A stretch of DNA of 64,000 bases from Lachnospiraceae bacterium. Its GTDB lineage: Bacteria; Bacillota; Clostridia; Lachnospirales; Lachnospiraceae. The position numbers and the translations under genes were made by a program. Location: positions 124,001 to 188,000 of the forward strand of contig SVFK01000003.1 in NCBI GenBank assembly GCA_015056915.1. The letters run 5' to 3'. Below the pieces are notes generated by a model, which worked only from the letters and a program-made list of their open reading frames with translations, did not search any database and had not been told where the DNA came from. How positions within the stretch are numbered: position 1 is the first letter of the stretch; each line of letters begins with the position of its first letter. Below are positions 16,468 to 24,820 of this stretch, piece after piece.

Positions 16468-16647
16468 ATGAGTGACTTTAATCAGCAGAAATATATACAA
16501 CAATACCAAAAAGAAAATTATGACCGTTGTATATTCAATGTTCCAAAAGGACAAAAAGAAATCATAAGAAAACATATGCAAAATAAAGGATATTCTAGTT
16601 TAAGTGCATATGTATATGATTTGATAAAAGCAGATATGAAGGCATAA
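16468..16647 (+). CDS. Ribbon-helix-helix (Arc/CopG-type) repressor
   Basis: The 59-residue product, the only phage gene on the plus strand, has the ribbon-helix-helix pattern: strand YDRCIFNVP, helix KGQKEIIRKHMQNKG, helix SLSAYVYDLIKADM. Such dimers bind tandem short operators, and three 16-bp repeats lie immediately upstream. By position it should repress the structural operon and perhaps itself, acting as the immunity regulator. Start ATG 16468 has GAAAGGAG 7 nt upstream; ATG 16462 is too close. Confidence 0.75.
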   Translation: MSDFNQQKYIQQYQKENYDRCIFNVPKGQKEIIRKHMQNKGYSSLSAYVYDLIKADMKA

Positions 16648-16650
16648 AAT

Positions 16651-16682
16651 ACCATGCGCAAAACCATAAATAACGAATTAGT
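16651..16682 (-). other. Fourth dif-like copy inside the right end
   Basis: The plus strand here reads ATGCGCAAAACCATA followed closely by AACGAA. The 15-mer is the exact reverse complement of the right half of the attR copy (16824-16838), so this is an inverted copy about 130 nt from attR. Two inverted copies at that spacing recall attP1/attP2 of CTXphi. Confidence 0.6.
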
Positions 16683-16768
16683 GAAATTAGACAAATAAAA
16701 CAACAGCTAGAAGCTTCATGAAGCAGTGATCTAAAGCTGAAATGGAGAATCTATTGTTAAATTTAGAC

Positions 16769-16803
16769 AAAAAAGAGGACTCCCGGTAAAAAACCGAAAG
16801 TCC
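16769..16803 (-). terminator. Prophage-borne terminator facing the right flank
   Basis: On the minus strand GGACT...AGTCC with an inner GGT/ACC helix is followed by TCTTTTTT. It lies just inside the prophage and would stop transcription arriving from the alpha-galactosidase gene. Confidence 0.75.
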
Positions 16804-16808
16804 CACTT

Positions 16809-16849
16809 AACTCTTCGTTAAACTATGGTTTTGCGCATAGTTGGACCTG
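16809..16849. other. Right attachment site (attR), dif-like dyad
   Basis: The 16-bp direct repeat AACTCTTCGTTAAACT (16809-16824) continues through a 6-nt centre (CTATGG, 16823-16828) to TTTTGCGCATAGTT (16829-16842). The two 14-nt arms match at 10 positions when inverted. AGTTGGACCTG (16839-16849) is the complement of the chromosomal flank at attL, so the empty site would be a 48-bp dyad. This arm-centre-arm form is that of tyrosine-recombinase core sites. Confidence 0.75.
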
Positions 16850-16900
16850 TCTCTCTCAAGTTATTTATTCCCATTTTTAAGAATTTTTCCAGAATATATC

Positions 16901-19228
16901 TTATTTCAACATATTTCTGTTTTCATTACTTTGGTATTTTTCCATAAAGAAAAGTCTGGAACTAAAATCATGAAATTGTCTCTCTGTGCCATGATAATCA
17001 TTCATAGCAAATGCATGTGTTAATTTTACACCTGCATGCATTAATGCATCTCCGTATGCAACAGAATTTTCGGATTCATTATAAAAATGATATACATAAT
17101 CAGAATGGAGTCCTTTAGCTCGGTAATATTCATAGGATACATTGGGAATTACCAAGGTTTGATAAAGCATGCCTACTGCTCTCGATTTATCCTCTGCAAC
17201 ACAGGTCCATTCCATAACATTACCGGAATTGTTCTTAAGGGTGCTAAAAATATCCGACTGTGCATCACAGAAACTTCTTCCGCGATAAAAGCTACCAAAT
17301 TGCAGCACAGGGCGCCATTTTTTATAAAGGGCAATCTGCTCCTTTATTAATGTAAATTCTTCGACGCTCATATCGCAAAAATTACATTCATAGCCAAATA
17401 CTCCAAAAGCCGCTACTGAAAAGCGTGTTTCCAGAGGTACACTTCGAAAGGTCTGGTGATTCGGACACGCTGAAACATGTGCACTGATGGTGGACAGGGG
17501 GTAACCGTAGCTGTATCCGTTTTGAATTTCCGCACGACAAACAGCATCTGTATTATCACTTGCCCAAATCTGCGGAAAATAGCTCAAAATGCCTAAATCA
17601 AAGCGATTTCCACCGGAGGAACAGCCTTCAAACAGTATTTTAGGAAAACGTTTGGTCAATTCCTTCATGCAACGATATAAACCAAGTACATAGCGATGTG
17701 CTGTCTCGCCCTGTCTGTCTGCAGGTAAATATTGGGAAAAATAATCCGAAAAATTACGATTCATATCCCATTTTATGTAAGAAATGTCGCATGAAGAAAA
17801 AACATTGCTCATACTTTCAATGATATAATCCTGCACTTTCGGATTTGTCAAATCAAGAATACGTTGGTTTCTGCCTTCGGAATGTGGTTTTCCCGGAATT
17901 TCCAGTGTCCACTCAGGATGCTTCTGATAAAGCTTGCTGTTAACACTTACCATTTCAGGCTCAACCCAAATGCCAAAATTCAGTCCTAAGGCTTTAATTT
18001 TATCGCACAATCCGCGCAAACCATTAGGAAGCTTCTGGGGATTGTATTCCCAATCGCCTAAGGACGAGGTGTCATCATTTCGTTTGCCAAACCAACCGTC
18101 ATCCATGACGAAAAGCTCGACTCCGGCATCCTTTCCTGCTTTAGCAAGCTTTAACAGTTTATCCTCGTTAATGTCAAAATAGGAAGCCTCCCAGCTGTTT
18201 AAGAGCACAGGACGTTCTTTCTTCTTCCATTCGCCCCTTATAATATGCTCCTGCACAAAAGCATGCATATGTGAGCTTATGCCATTAAAGCCGTGATGGG
18301 AAAATGTCATAACTGCTTCCGGTGCTTCAAAGCACTCTCCTGCTCCTAACAGGTAGCAGAAGGACTGGGGATTAATACCGCTTACAAGTCTTGTTTTTCC
18401 ATAGGAGCTAACCTCTAAAGCTTCATAATGATTGCCACTGTATATGAGATTAAAACCATAGCATTCTCCTGCATCTTCTGTGGTATGGACACCGCCCAGC
18501 ATGATAAAGGGATTGGCTTTGTTGGAGGATGTTCCGGTAAAAGACGCATTTACGAACTTGCCGGAAGAAAGAATATGTGTATTTTTCTTCATTTCTCTTC
18601 CCCAACTGCCTGTAAAATGTGTAAGCACATAATCGCAGGTATTGAAATCCAGTTGCATACTCATCAAACGTAATAGCTTGACTTCGTCTTTCCCATGATT
18701 CCACAGCTTTGCGCTTCTGGTAATAACATCACAAGCCTCAAACACATAATAATAGATTTCAAGTGTCAGGTTATATTGTTTGTCGCAAAGTGTAATACAA
18801 AGCTGCTCTACCTTTCCACTGTCATCATAGGAACCAGGCAGGGTTACAAATTCTTCTTTTCCGGAGGTAATTTCATATTTTTCAAATAGAAAATCGGAGG
18901 TGCGGCTTCCATCTGCATGAAGCACCTCAATAAAAGGCTCTCGCATGTCGCTTTTGCCGTTAGAGGACATTTCCAGGCAGACATCATCCAAGCAAAGATT
19001 TCTGTGCAAATCATCATATGCGCAGGAAGCGGCAGGTGCATAGGCAGGCATCTTGGCAAGAATATTATCGGTCTTATGACTCTCCGTTCCTATTTCATGA
19101 GAATCATGATACATTTTCATTCTACGCCCATAATATAAATGCTCCAGATGTCCTGTTTCCATTATCCTAAAAGCATAGGTGGTATTGGAAGTGTGTAATT
19201 CAAACATTCCACTATTTTCTCGAATCAT
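16901..19228 (-). CDS. Alpha-galactosidase, glycoside hydrolase family 36
   Basis: This enzyme cleaves terminal alpha-1,6-galactose from raffinose-type sugars and galactomannans. The 775-residue product has the N-terminal beta-supersandwich, then the TIM barrel with NSWEASYFDINEDKLLKLA, FVMDDGWFG, the nucleophile aspartate in YIKWDMNR, EGCSSGGNRFD and the acid/base aspartate in WASDNTDA, all typical of GH36. No signal peptide is visible, so it should be cytoplasmic and act on imported oligosaccharides, although no sugar transporter is adjacent. AGGAGG precedes ATG 19228. Its transcript probably ends at the prophage terminator near 16780. Confidence 0.93.
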   Translation of the reverse strand: MIRENSGMFELHTSNTTYAFRIMETGHLEHLYYGRRMKMYHDSHEIGTESHKTDNILAKMPAYAPAASCAYDDLHRNLCLDDVCLEMSSNGKSDMREPFIEVLHADGSRTSDFLFEKYEITSGKEEFVTLPGSYDDSGKVEQLCITLCDKQYNLTLEIYYYVFEACDVITRSAKLWNHGKDEVKLLRLMSMQLDFNTCDYVLTHFTGSWGREMKKNTHILSSGKFVNASFTGTSSNKANPFIMLGGVHTTEDAGECYGFNLIYSGNHYEALEVSSYGKTRLVSGINPQSFCYLLGAGECFEAPEAVMTFSHHGFNGISSHMHAFVQEHIIRGEWKKKERPVLLNSWEASYFDINEDKLLKLAKAGKDAGVELFVMDDGWFGKRNDDTSSLGDWEYNPQKLPNGLRGLCDKIKALGLNFGIWVEPEMVSVNSKLYQKHPEWTLEIPGKPHSEGRNQRILDLTNPKVQDYIIESMSNVFSSCDISYIKWDMNRNFSDYFSQYLPADRQGETAHRYVLGLYRCMKELTKRFPKILFEGCSSGGNRFDLGILSYFPQIWASDNTDAVCRAEIQNGYSYGYPLSTISAHVSACPNHQTFRSVPLETRFSVAAFGVFGYECNFCDMSVEEFTLIKEQIALYKKWRPVLQFGSFYRGRSFCDAQSDIFSTLKNNSGNVMEWTCVAEDKSRAVGMLYQTLVIPNVSYEYYRAKGLHSDYVYHFYNESENSVAYGDALMHAGVKLTHAFAMNDYHGTERQFHDFSSRLFFMEKYQSNENRNMLK

Positions 19229-19282
19229 GGCAGTATTCCTCCTTATTTAAGCCATATCATTCCAATGCGCTATTGTAATTTT

Positions 19283-20275
19283 TTATTCCGGTTGTAATAT
19301 AATCAAGGGATTATCCGAGTGATTCATCATATCACGTACACCGGTAATGGTTTTAATGGCCATATCACGCACTACTTTTTCTGTATAAAATGCTGTATGG
19401 GGCGACAAAATTACATTAGGAAAAGAGCGAAGCATTGCCATATGGCGGTTTTCGATAGAATCCCCCATTCTGTTTATGTAATACAGACCGTCTTCTTGCT
19501 CCAGCACATCAAGGGCGGCATGACCGATTTTGCCGGCTTCAATGGCACTGATTAATGCTTCCGTATCGATTAAGCTGCCTCTTGCAGTATTAATAATGAT
19601 TACATCATCCTTCATTTTGGCAAAGGCTTCTGCATTTAACATGTGATAATTATCAGCTGTTGCCGGAGCATGGAGGGTAATGATGTCGCTTAGGGAATAA
19701 AGCTCATCCAAGGATACATATTCTGCCATACTCTCACATTCCTTGTTGGGATACAAGTCATAGGCAAGAATACGACAACCAAAGGTCGATAAATGCTTAA
19801 TTACGGTTCTTCCAATCTGACCTGTACCAATAATTCCTACCGTACAATCACAGATATCTCTGCCCATTTTGCCCTTTAAAGTATAATCCTGTATCTTGGA
19901 GCGCTCTATGATGTGACAGATTCTTCTGCAACACATAAGCATCAGCATAATCGCATAATCTGCTACTGTTTCCGGCGCATAGGACACATGGCATACACCC
20001 ATACCAAGCTCCTTTGCCTTGTCTAAATCAATATGATCCACCCCTATGGAGCGGGTAGCTATGTAGCGTACTCCTACATTGTAAAAGCGTTCCAGCATAT
20101 CAGCATTTAGGTTGCAGGGAGTGGCACTGATAGCATCAAAGCCTCTGGCAAGCTCCACATTATCAGGAGAAGGATATGCCGTAGAATATGCGTACTCGCA
20201 GTTATATGCCGTGGAATATTGGTCAAAAAAAGCCTTTTCATCGAATTCTCGCAATGCATAAGTAAAAATCTTCAT
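19283..20275 (-). CDS. D-2-hydroxyacid dehydrogenase (D-lactate dehydrogenase/VanH-like)
   Basis: This is an NAD-dependent reductase of 2-oxoacids, most like fermentative D-lactate dehydrogenase. The 330-residue product shows the Rossmann motif GIIGTGQIGRTV, the substrate arginine in NTARGSLID, the catalytic glutamate segment (ALDVLEQEDGLYY) and the histidine in LSPHTAFYTE. The YYINRMGD insertion is characteristic of the LdhA/VanH branch. Vancomycin-resistance partners (ligase, dipeptidase) are absent nearby, so a metabolic role is more likely. Confidence 0.85.
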   Translation of the reverse strand: MKIFTYALREFDEKAFFDQYSTAYNCEYAYSTAYPSPDNVELARGFDAISATPCNLNADMLERFYNVGVRYIATRSIGVDHIDLDKAKELGMGVCHVSYAPETVADYAIMLMLMCCRRICHIIERSKIQDYTLKGKMGRDICDCTVGIIGTGQIGRTVIKHLSTFGCRILAYDLYPNKECESMAEYVSLDELYSLSDIITLHAPATADNYHMLNAEAFAKMKDDVIIINTARGSLIDTEALISAIEAGKIGHAALDVLEQEDGLYYINRMGDSIENRHMAMLRSFPNVILSPHTAFYTEKVVRDMAIKTITGVRDMMNHSDNPLIILQPE

Positions 20276-20287
20276 CGATATGTCTCC

Positions 20288-20836
20288 TTAGTTCTGTGTA
20301 AAAAAATAAGCTGCAAGCTGTGCTCTGGAGCTGAAAGGTTCTGTTTCCAACAGTCTGCTTACTTCTTCTTTGCTGTAAAAGGCAGCATCAATCTGCTCGT
20401 TGTCAGAAGAATGATCGGCCAATTCTCCTTCTGCCTCCACTAACGCAATATAAGTCGTGGTATCGGATATTGCCACTGCTGCATAGGAGGGCGGAAGAAT
20501 CTTTTTGATGTGTTTTACTCTTAATCCGGTTTCCTCGTAAAGCTCTCTGACAATACAGTCTGTAACAGACTCTCCCTCCTCAAGCATACCGGCACAGAGG
20601 TTATAAATCCTTTGGTTAACACCCATGCGAAATTCATGTAGCAGCAACAGCTTATCATCCATTGTAGCAATAATAGATACTCCGCTGGGGGCACCGCCTA
20701 CATCCTCAATGCTTTTCAATTCTCTTCTGCTGACAATTTCATATATTTTTTCTTTGCCGGCTTTATTCTGATAGGTGATTTCATAATTTTTCAGGTATTT
20801 GCCGTCCTTTACCTTTTCAAATCTCAAAAACTGCAA
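20288..20836 (-). CDS. Nudix hydrolase, ADP-ribose pyrophosphatase-like
   Basis: This hydrolase of nucleoside-diphosphate-linked compounds has 182 residues with an intact Nudix box from AGMLEEGESVTDC to RELYEETG (GX5EX7REX2EEXG). The N-terminal segment (KNYEITYQNKAGKEKIYEIVSRREL) and overall size suggest an ADP-ribose or ADP-sugar substrate. It lies 12 nt before the dehydrogenase and 14 nt after RNase G, in a minus-strand run that may be one transcript. Confidence 0.85.
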   Translation of the reverse strand: MQFLRFEKVKDGKYLKNYEITYQNKAGKEKIYEIVSRRELKSIEDVGGAPSGVSIIATMDDKLLLLHEFRMGVNQRIYNLCAGMLEEGESVTDCIVRELYEETGLRVKHIKKILPPSYAAVAISDTTTYIALVEAEGELADHSSDNEQIDAAFYSKEEVSRLLETEPFSSRAQLAAYFFTQN

Positions 20837-20850
20837 GCTTTATGTCTCCT

Positions 20851-22149
20851 TTAAAATTGCTCTCTTACTGTCTTATGGCTCTTCTTGCGGGTAATTTCAA
20901 CAAGTCCCAGAGGAGTCATGTCAACTACTGTTACTCTTTGTTTATCTATACGGACAGCAGCTTTTAATTGTTCCAGCAATGCAAGCTGCTGTTCCTTTGA
21001 TTCCATGTTGATAAAATCCACTATAATAATACCGGACAGATTGCGAAGACGCAGCTGTAAGGCTACTTCCTGTGCAGCTTCCTGGTTGATTGTAAAGAAG
21101 GTTTCAGCATTGCTCTTCTTAGCCTCGTATTTGCCTGAATTTACGTCAATTACTGTCAAGGCTTCTGTAGGCTCGATAACAAGATAACCGCCGGATTTGA
21201 GCCAAATACGCGTGTTTAAAGCGGTATCCAGTTTGGTCTCCAGCGAATAAAGCTTACTTAATGAAAAATTTGTATCCTCATACAGGCGTACAGAATGACT
21301 GGAAAGCTTTTTCTCGCAATAATTTCTTAGTTGCTGATATAATGTGGCATCATCCGTTAGGATTTCCTCATATTCATAATTGTATACCAGATGCTCCAAT
21401 ACTGTTACAAAACCGGCAGGAGGTTCCACAAGGCAGGAAAAACAGGTCCTGTGGCATGCTGTCTGTAATAAGCTGCTCCAATTGGTCTTTAGCTGTGTCC
21501 ATGCCTCTGACAACGCCTCCGGTGTAAGCTCTTTTGAAAGAGTCCTGACTACCAGACCGGTTGAAATGTCAGGAAGCTTTGCTTCACTGCCTTCGGTGTC
21601 CGTCAGCTTACATAAATGGTCGTTTTTCATAATATGATTGTGCTCCAGCCAGTCAGCTATCCGGTGTTTTTGCTCCTTAGACAGCTTGGAGGAGTAGCCG
21701 ATGCGACTATCTCCCAGACTGAGAGCAAAGGCATCATTTGCAAGGGAAATTTTTGTGGTAACAGAGGCTTGCTTGTTTTTCTGGGCATCACGGGTTACCT
21801 GCACCAGCACCTCATCCCCTTCCAGTAATCTGCCATCAGCTGTTCTGTTTACCAAAAAGGCTGTAGAAGCCTCTTTTAAAGGCAGAAAACAGATTTCACC
21901 ATCAGCAATTTCCACAAAACAGGCTTCAATATTTTTAACGATATTTTTGACCTTGGCAATATAAATGGCACCGATTTTACCGGAAGCTTCTTCCAATACC
22001 TGTACAGCCTTCAGACGATCTTCCTGTATGAAAAAAGCACACATGCGACCACGCAGCATGGTAAAAAGCAGCTTCCCTTTTTGGGTATTATTTAGATTTT
22101 TTTCAGCCTCGGTTGGAAATGATTTATTGGTTGCAATCCTTCGACTCAT
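20851..22149 (-). CDS. rng: Ribonuclease E/G family endoribonuclease
   Basis: This endoribonuclease takes part in rRNA processing and mRNA decay. The 432-residue product has an S1-like RNA-binding domain (about 47-125, IGAIYIAKVKNIVKNIEACFVEI), followed by the catalytic domain with RTLSKELTPEALSEAW, LIVEPTEAL-type barrel residues, TVIDVNSGKY and IIIVDFINM, which carry the metal-binding aspartates. Length fits RNase G rather than RNase E; the C-terminal zinc-link region is not clear. Its ATG overlaps the end of the DUF2344 gene by 26 nt, a pairing common in Clostridia. Confidence 0.9.
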   Translation of the reverse strand: MSRRIATNKSFPTEAEKNLNNTQKGKLLFTMLRGRMCAFFIQEDRLKAVQVLEEASGKIGAIYIAKVKNIVKNIEACFVEIADGEICFLPLKEASTAFLVNRTADGRLLEGDEVLVQVTRDAQKNKQASVTTKISLANDAFALSLGDSRIGYSSKLSKEQKHRIADWLEHNHIMKNDHLCKLTDTEGSEAKLPDISTGLVVRTLSKELTPEALSEAWTQLKTNWSSLLQTACHRTCFSCLVEPPAGFVTVLEHLVYNYEYEEILTDDATLYQQLRNYCEKKLSSHSVRLYEDTNFSLSKLYSLETKLDTALNTRIWLKSGGYLVIEPTEALTVIDVNSGKYEAKKSNAETFFTINQEAAQEVALQLRLRNLSGIIIVDFINMESKEQQLALLEQLKAAVRIDKQRVTVVDMTPLGLVEITRKKSHKTVREQF

Positions 22150-22864
22150 AGTTTTCTTTTCCTATATCACAGATGCCGATATGATCAAGGGACACCAGCT
22201 TACGGCTGCCATCCTTTCCGATATCGGTAAAGGTATCCTCTCGTGTTACTAGTAAAGCATTTTCAAGCAGTGTTTCATTTTGCTGTGCAAATAAAGCTTC
22301 CACTATCTGAATCGGTTTGATATTGCCTGCACTGGAGGCATCTACAAGCATATGAAAAGCGTTCTCCTGCCAGCAAATTTCATAGATGCCGGGCTTTAAG
22401 TCTACCTGACGACTTCCCTTCTTGCTCTCTTTGGTATACCAGATCTCTTCTGTGGACAGAAATGCCTCCAGAGCTGATGCTACTTCAAAATGAGGACCTC
22501 TACCCTCACGAAAGCGTACCGTATAGGAGGCAGCTGCTACGCTGGCCATAGCATTACCGGCTTCCTCCGGTAATATCTTTACAGATACAATTTCAATACC
22601 GGGTGCGCTTACTGCATTCAGTCGGTTCCTTACATCCTCGCAGGAAATTAAGGAATGCACCTCTATATCCATATATTCACCATTGCTCTCTAAGCCCACT
22701 CCTAAGGGGGCGGCAAAGGACATGATTTGGTGAGGGCTGAACCCTTGCGTATAAGCTACATCAAGCTGGGCACGACGGATTGCCTTCTGAAAGAAACGCA
22801 TAACATCCAGATGTCCGATAAAACGAATAGGACCATATTTTCTAAATTTAATTCTTAATTTCAT
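22124..22864 (-). CDS. TIGR03936 family radical-SAM-associated protein (DUF2344)
   Basis: The 246-residue product begins MKLRIKFRKYGPIRFIGHLD, followed by DVMRFFQKAIRRAQL and AYTQGFSPHQIMSFAAPLGVGLES, the signature of the DUF2344 family that partners the TIGR03960 radical-SAM enzyme encoded next door. In some bacteria the two are fused. A role in tRNA or ribosome modification is often suspected but not established. The frame opens at 22894 with TTG; ATG 22864 matches the family start. Confidence 0.88.
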   Translation of the reverse strand: MKLRIKFRKYGPIRFIGHLDVMRFFQKAIRRAQLDVAYTQGFSPHQIMSFAAPLGVGLESNGEYMDIEVHSLISCEDVRNRLNAVSAPGIEIVSVKILPEEAGNAMASVAAASYTVRFREGRGPHFEVASALEAFLSTEEIWYTKESKKGSRQVDLKPGIYEICWQENAFHMLVDASSAGNIKPIQIVEALFAQQNETLLENALLVTREDTFTDIGKDGSRKLVSLDHIGICDIGKENYESKDCNQ

Positions 22865-22945
22865 AATTACTTTCCTTTTCTGAGAATTCCTCAATAGCGT
22901 TATTCATTTCTGAGAATTCATTAATGGATTTATTTAATAGGAATT

Positions 22946-24820
22946 TTAATTGCGCGGTTCCGTACAGATACCGCCACCAAAACGATTGGCACCGCAGCCC
23001 TGACACTTTAGCTTACAGTTTTCGGAAATTTCTTCCCTTTGCGCTTTTTGCCATTCCCTTATCAGGAATTCCTTAGTGACTCCACAGTCAATAAAATCCC
23101 AGGGAAGAATTTCTTCCACAGACCGCTCTCTATTTGCATAAAATGCCACGGATAATCCGCATTCTTCAAAGGCCTCCATCCACTTCTCATTGTCAAAATA
23201 TTCGCTCCATGCATCATAGAAGCAGCCCTTTTCATATACCTTCAAAAGCACCTGAGACAATCTTCTGTCGCCTCTGGCAAGAACTCCTTCCAACACACTG
23301 GCATCCGCTTCGTGCCAGTTATATTTGATGCTCTTTTGATTTAACTGCTCAGTAATTGCCTTTTTAGTCTGATATGCCTTGTCCAGAAATTCCTCCTTGG
23401 TACACTGTGCTGCCCATTGGAAGGGGGTAAATGGCTTCGGCACAAAGAAGGAGGTACTGGTCACAATCTGTACTTTACCGTTGACACGCTTTTCCTTGGG
23501 AACCACATCAAAGAAGGTTGCTGCAATTTTGTTGGAAAGCTCTGCAATGCCTCTGATATCCTCTTCCGTTTCAGTGGGAAGACCCAGCATGAAATATAAT
23601 TTTACTCTTGTCCAACCGCCTTCAAAGGCAAGCGCGGAGCCTTGTGAAATGACTTCTTCGGTCAATCCCTTATTAATAACATTTCGAAGTCTCTGACTAC
23701 CCGCCTCAGGAGCAAAGGTCAGACTTGATTTCTTCACATCCTGCACCTTGCTCATTACATCCAGTGAAAAAGCATCAATACGCAGGGAAGGCAGGGAAAT
23801 ATTAATATGCTTTCTGCTGCATTCTTCTATCAGAAAATCAATGAGTTCAGGAAGTTTGCTGTAATCACTGGAGCTTAAGGAGCTTAAGGATATTTCTTCG
23901 TGTCCCGTCTTGTTCAACATTTCCACAGCGTATTGCTTTAATGTGTCTACATCCCTTTCTCGTACCGGACGATATAACTGACCGGCCTGACAGAAGCGGC
24001 AGCCTCTGATACAGCCACGCTGAATCTCCAGTACTACACGGTCCTGTGTCACCTTGATATAGGGAACCACAGGCTTCATGGGATAATAGGTATTCGTAAC
24101 ATCCATAACGATTTCCTTGGTGATAGATACCGGGATTCCCTTTTCAGTAGGGCGAAAGGCTTTAATAGTTCCATCCTCATGGTAAGTGGTCTCATAGAAG
24201 GAAGGCACATACATTCCCGGAATTCTTGCAGCCCGTCTTAAAAATTCTACACGACCCACCTCCATAGCCTTACATTCCTTATATAAATTCAATAATGTCT
24301 GATACTGTGTTTCGCCTTCACCGATATAGAAAATATCAAAAAAATCTGCAATAGGCTCCGGATTGTAAGCACAGGGACCGCCACCGATTACGATAGGACA
24401 ATCTTCTCCGCGCTCCTTTGCAAGTAGAGGGATCTGTGCCAAATCCAGAATCTGCAAAATATTGGTGTAACACATTTCATACTGAATGGTAATCCCTAAG
24501 AAATCAAAGTCTTTGATAGGGTCCTGAGATTCCAAAGCAAATAGAGGAATCTGTTCCTTGCGCATGATTGCATCCAAATCAACCCAGGGAGAATATAAAC
24601 GTTCACACCATACGTCCTCCATGGAATTGAACATATCATAAAGGATCTGAATCCCTAAATGTGACATTCCTATTTCATAAACATCAGGAAAGCACATGGC
24701 AAAGCGGACATTCACCTTGGATTTGTCCTTCATCACTGCATTAACCTCGTTACCAATGTAACGTGCAGGCTTTTCTATTTTCATTAAAATATCATCTGAT
24801 AAAGCTAATTGGTTGTTCAT
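22946..24820 (-). CDS. TIGR03960 family B12-binding/radical SAM protein
   Basis: The 624-residue enzyme has an N-terminal B12-binding-like domain (FAMCFPDVYEIGMSHLGIQIL, GGGPCAYNPEP) and a radical-SAM core with the 4Fe-4S motif in RGCIRGCRFCQAG (CxxxCxxC). The C-terminus carries a further cysteine cluster (CKLKCQGCGANRFGGGIC), probably a second metal site. It precedes the DUF2344 and RNase G genes in a conserved clostridial cluster. Substrate unknown. Confidence 0.9.
   Translation of the reverse strand: MNNQLALSDDILMKIEKPARYIGNEVNAVMKDKSKVNVRFAMCFPDVYEIGMSHLGIQILYDMFNSMEDVWCERLYSPWVDLDAIMRKEQIPLFALESQDPIKDFDFLGITIQYEMCYTNILQILDLAQIPLLAKERGEDCPIVIGGGPCAYNPEPIADFFDIFYIGEGETQYQTLLNLYKECKAMEVGRVEFLRRAARIPGMYVPSFYETTYHEDGTIKAFRPTEKGIPVSITKEIVMDVTNTYYPMKPVVPYIKVTQDRVVLEIQRGCIRGCRFCQAGQLYRPVRERDVDTLKQYAVEMLNKTGHEEISLSSLSSSDYSKLPELIDFLIEECSRKHINISLPSLRIDAFSLDVMSKVQDVKKSSLTFAPEAGSQRLRNVINKGLTEEVISQGSALAFEGGWTRVKLYFMLGLPTETEEDIRGIAELSNKIAATFFDVVPKEKRVNGKVQIVTSTSFFVPKPFTPFQWAAQCTKEEFLDKAYQTKKAITEQLNQKSIKYNWHEADASVLEGVLARGDRRLSQVLLKVYEKGCFYDAWSEYFDNEKWMEAFEECGLSVAFYANRERSVEEILPWDFIDCGVTKEFLIREWQKAQREEISENCKLKCQGCGANRFGGGICTEPRN

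Larger units (their letters stand above)
11435..16824. mobile_element. Inovirus-like (filamentous phage) prophage, complete
   Basis: This 5.4-kb element is bounded by a perfect 16-bp direct repeat and inserted directly after dtd. It holds a rolling-circle Rep with an adjacent nick-site hairpin, a Zot/pI-like ATPase, a signal-peptide adsorption-protein candidate with a C-terminal anchor, several tiny one-helix membrane proteins, an ssDNA-binding candidate and a divergent ribbon-helix-helix repressor. Order and size match filamentous phages. There is no integrase, secretin or transposase. I see no frameshift in any gene, so it may be functional. It could alternatively be called a phage-plasmid hybrid, as Rep and origin are of plasmid type. 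Confidence 0.88.
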
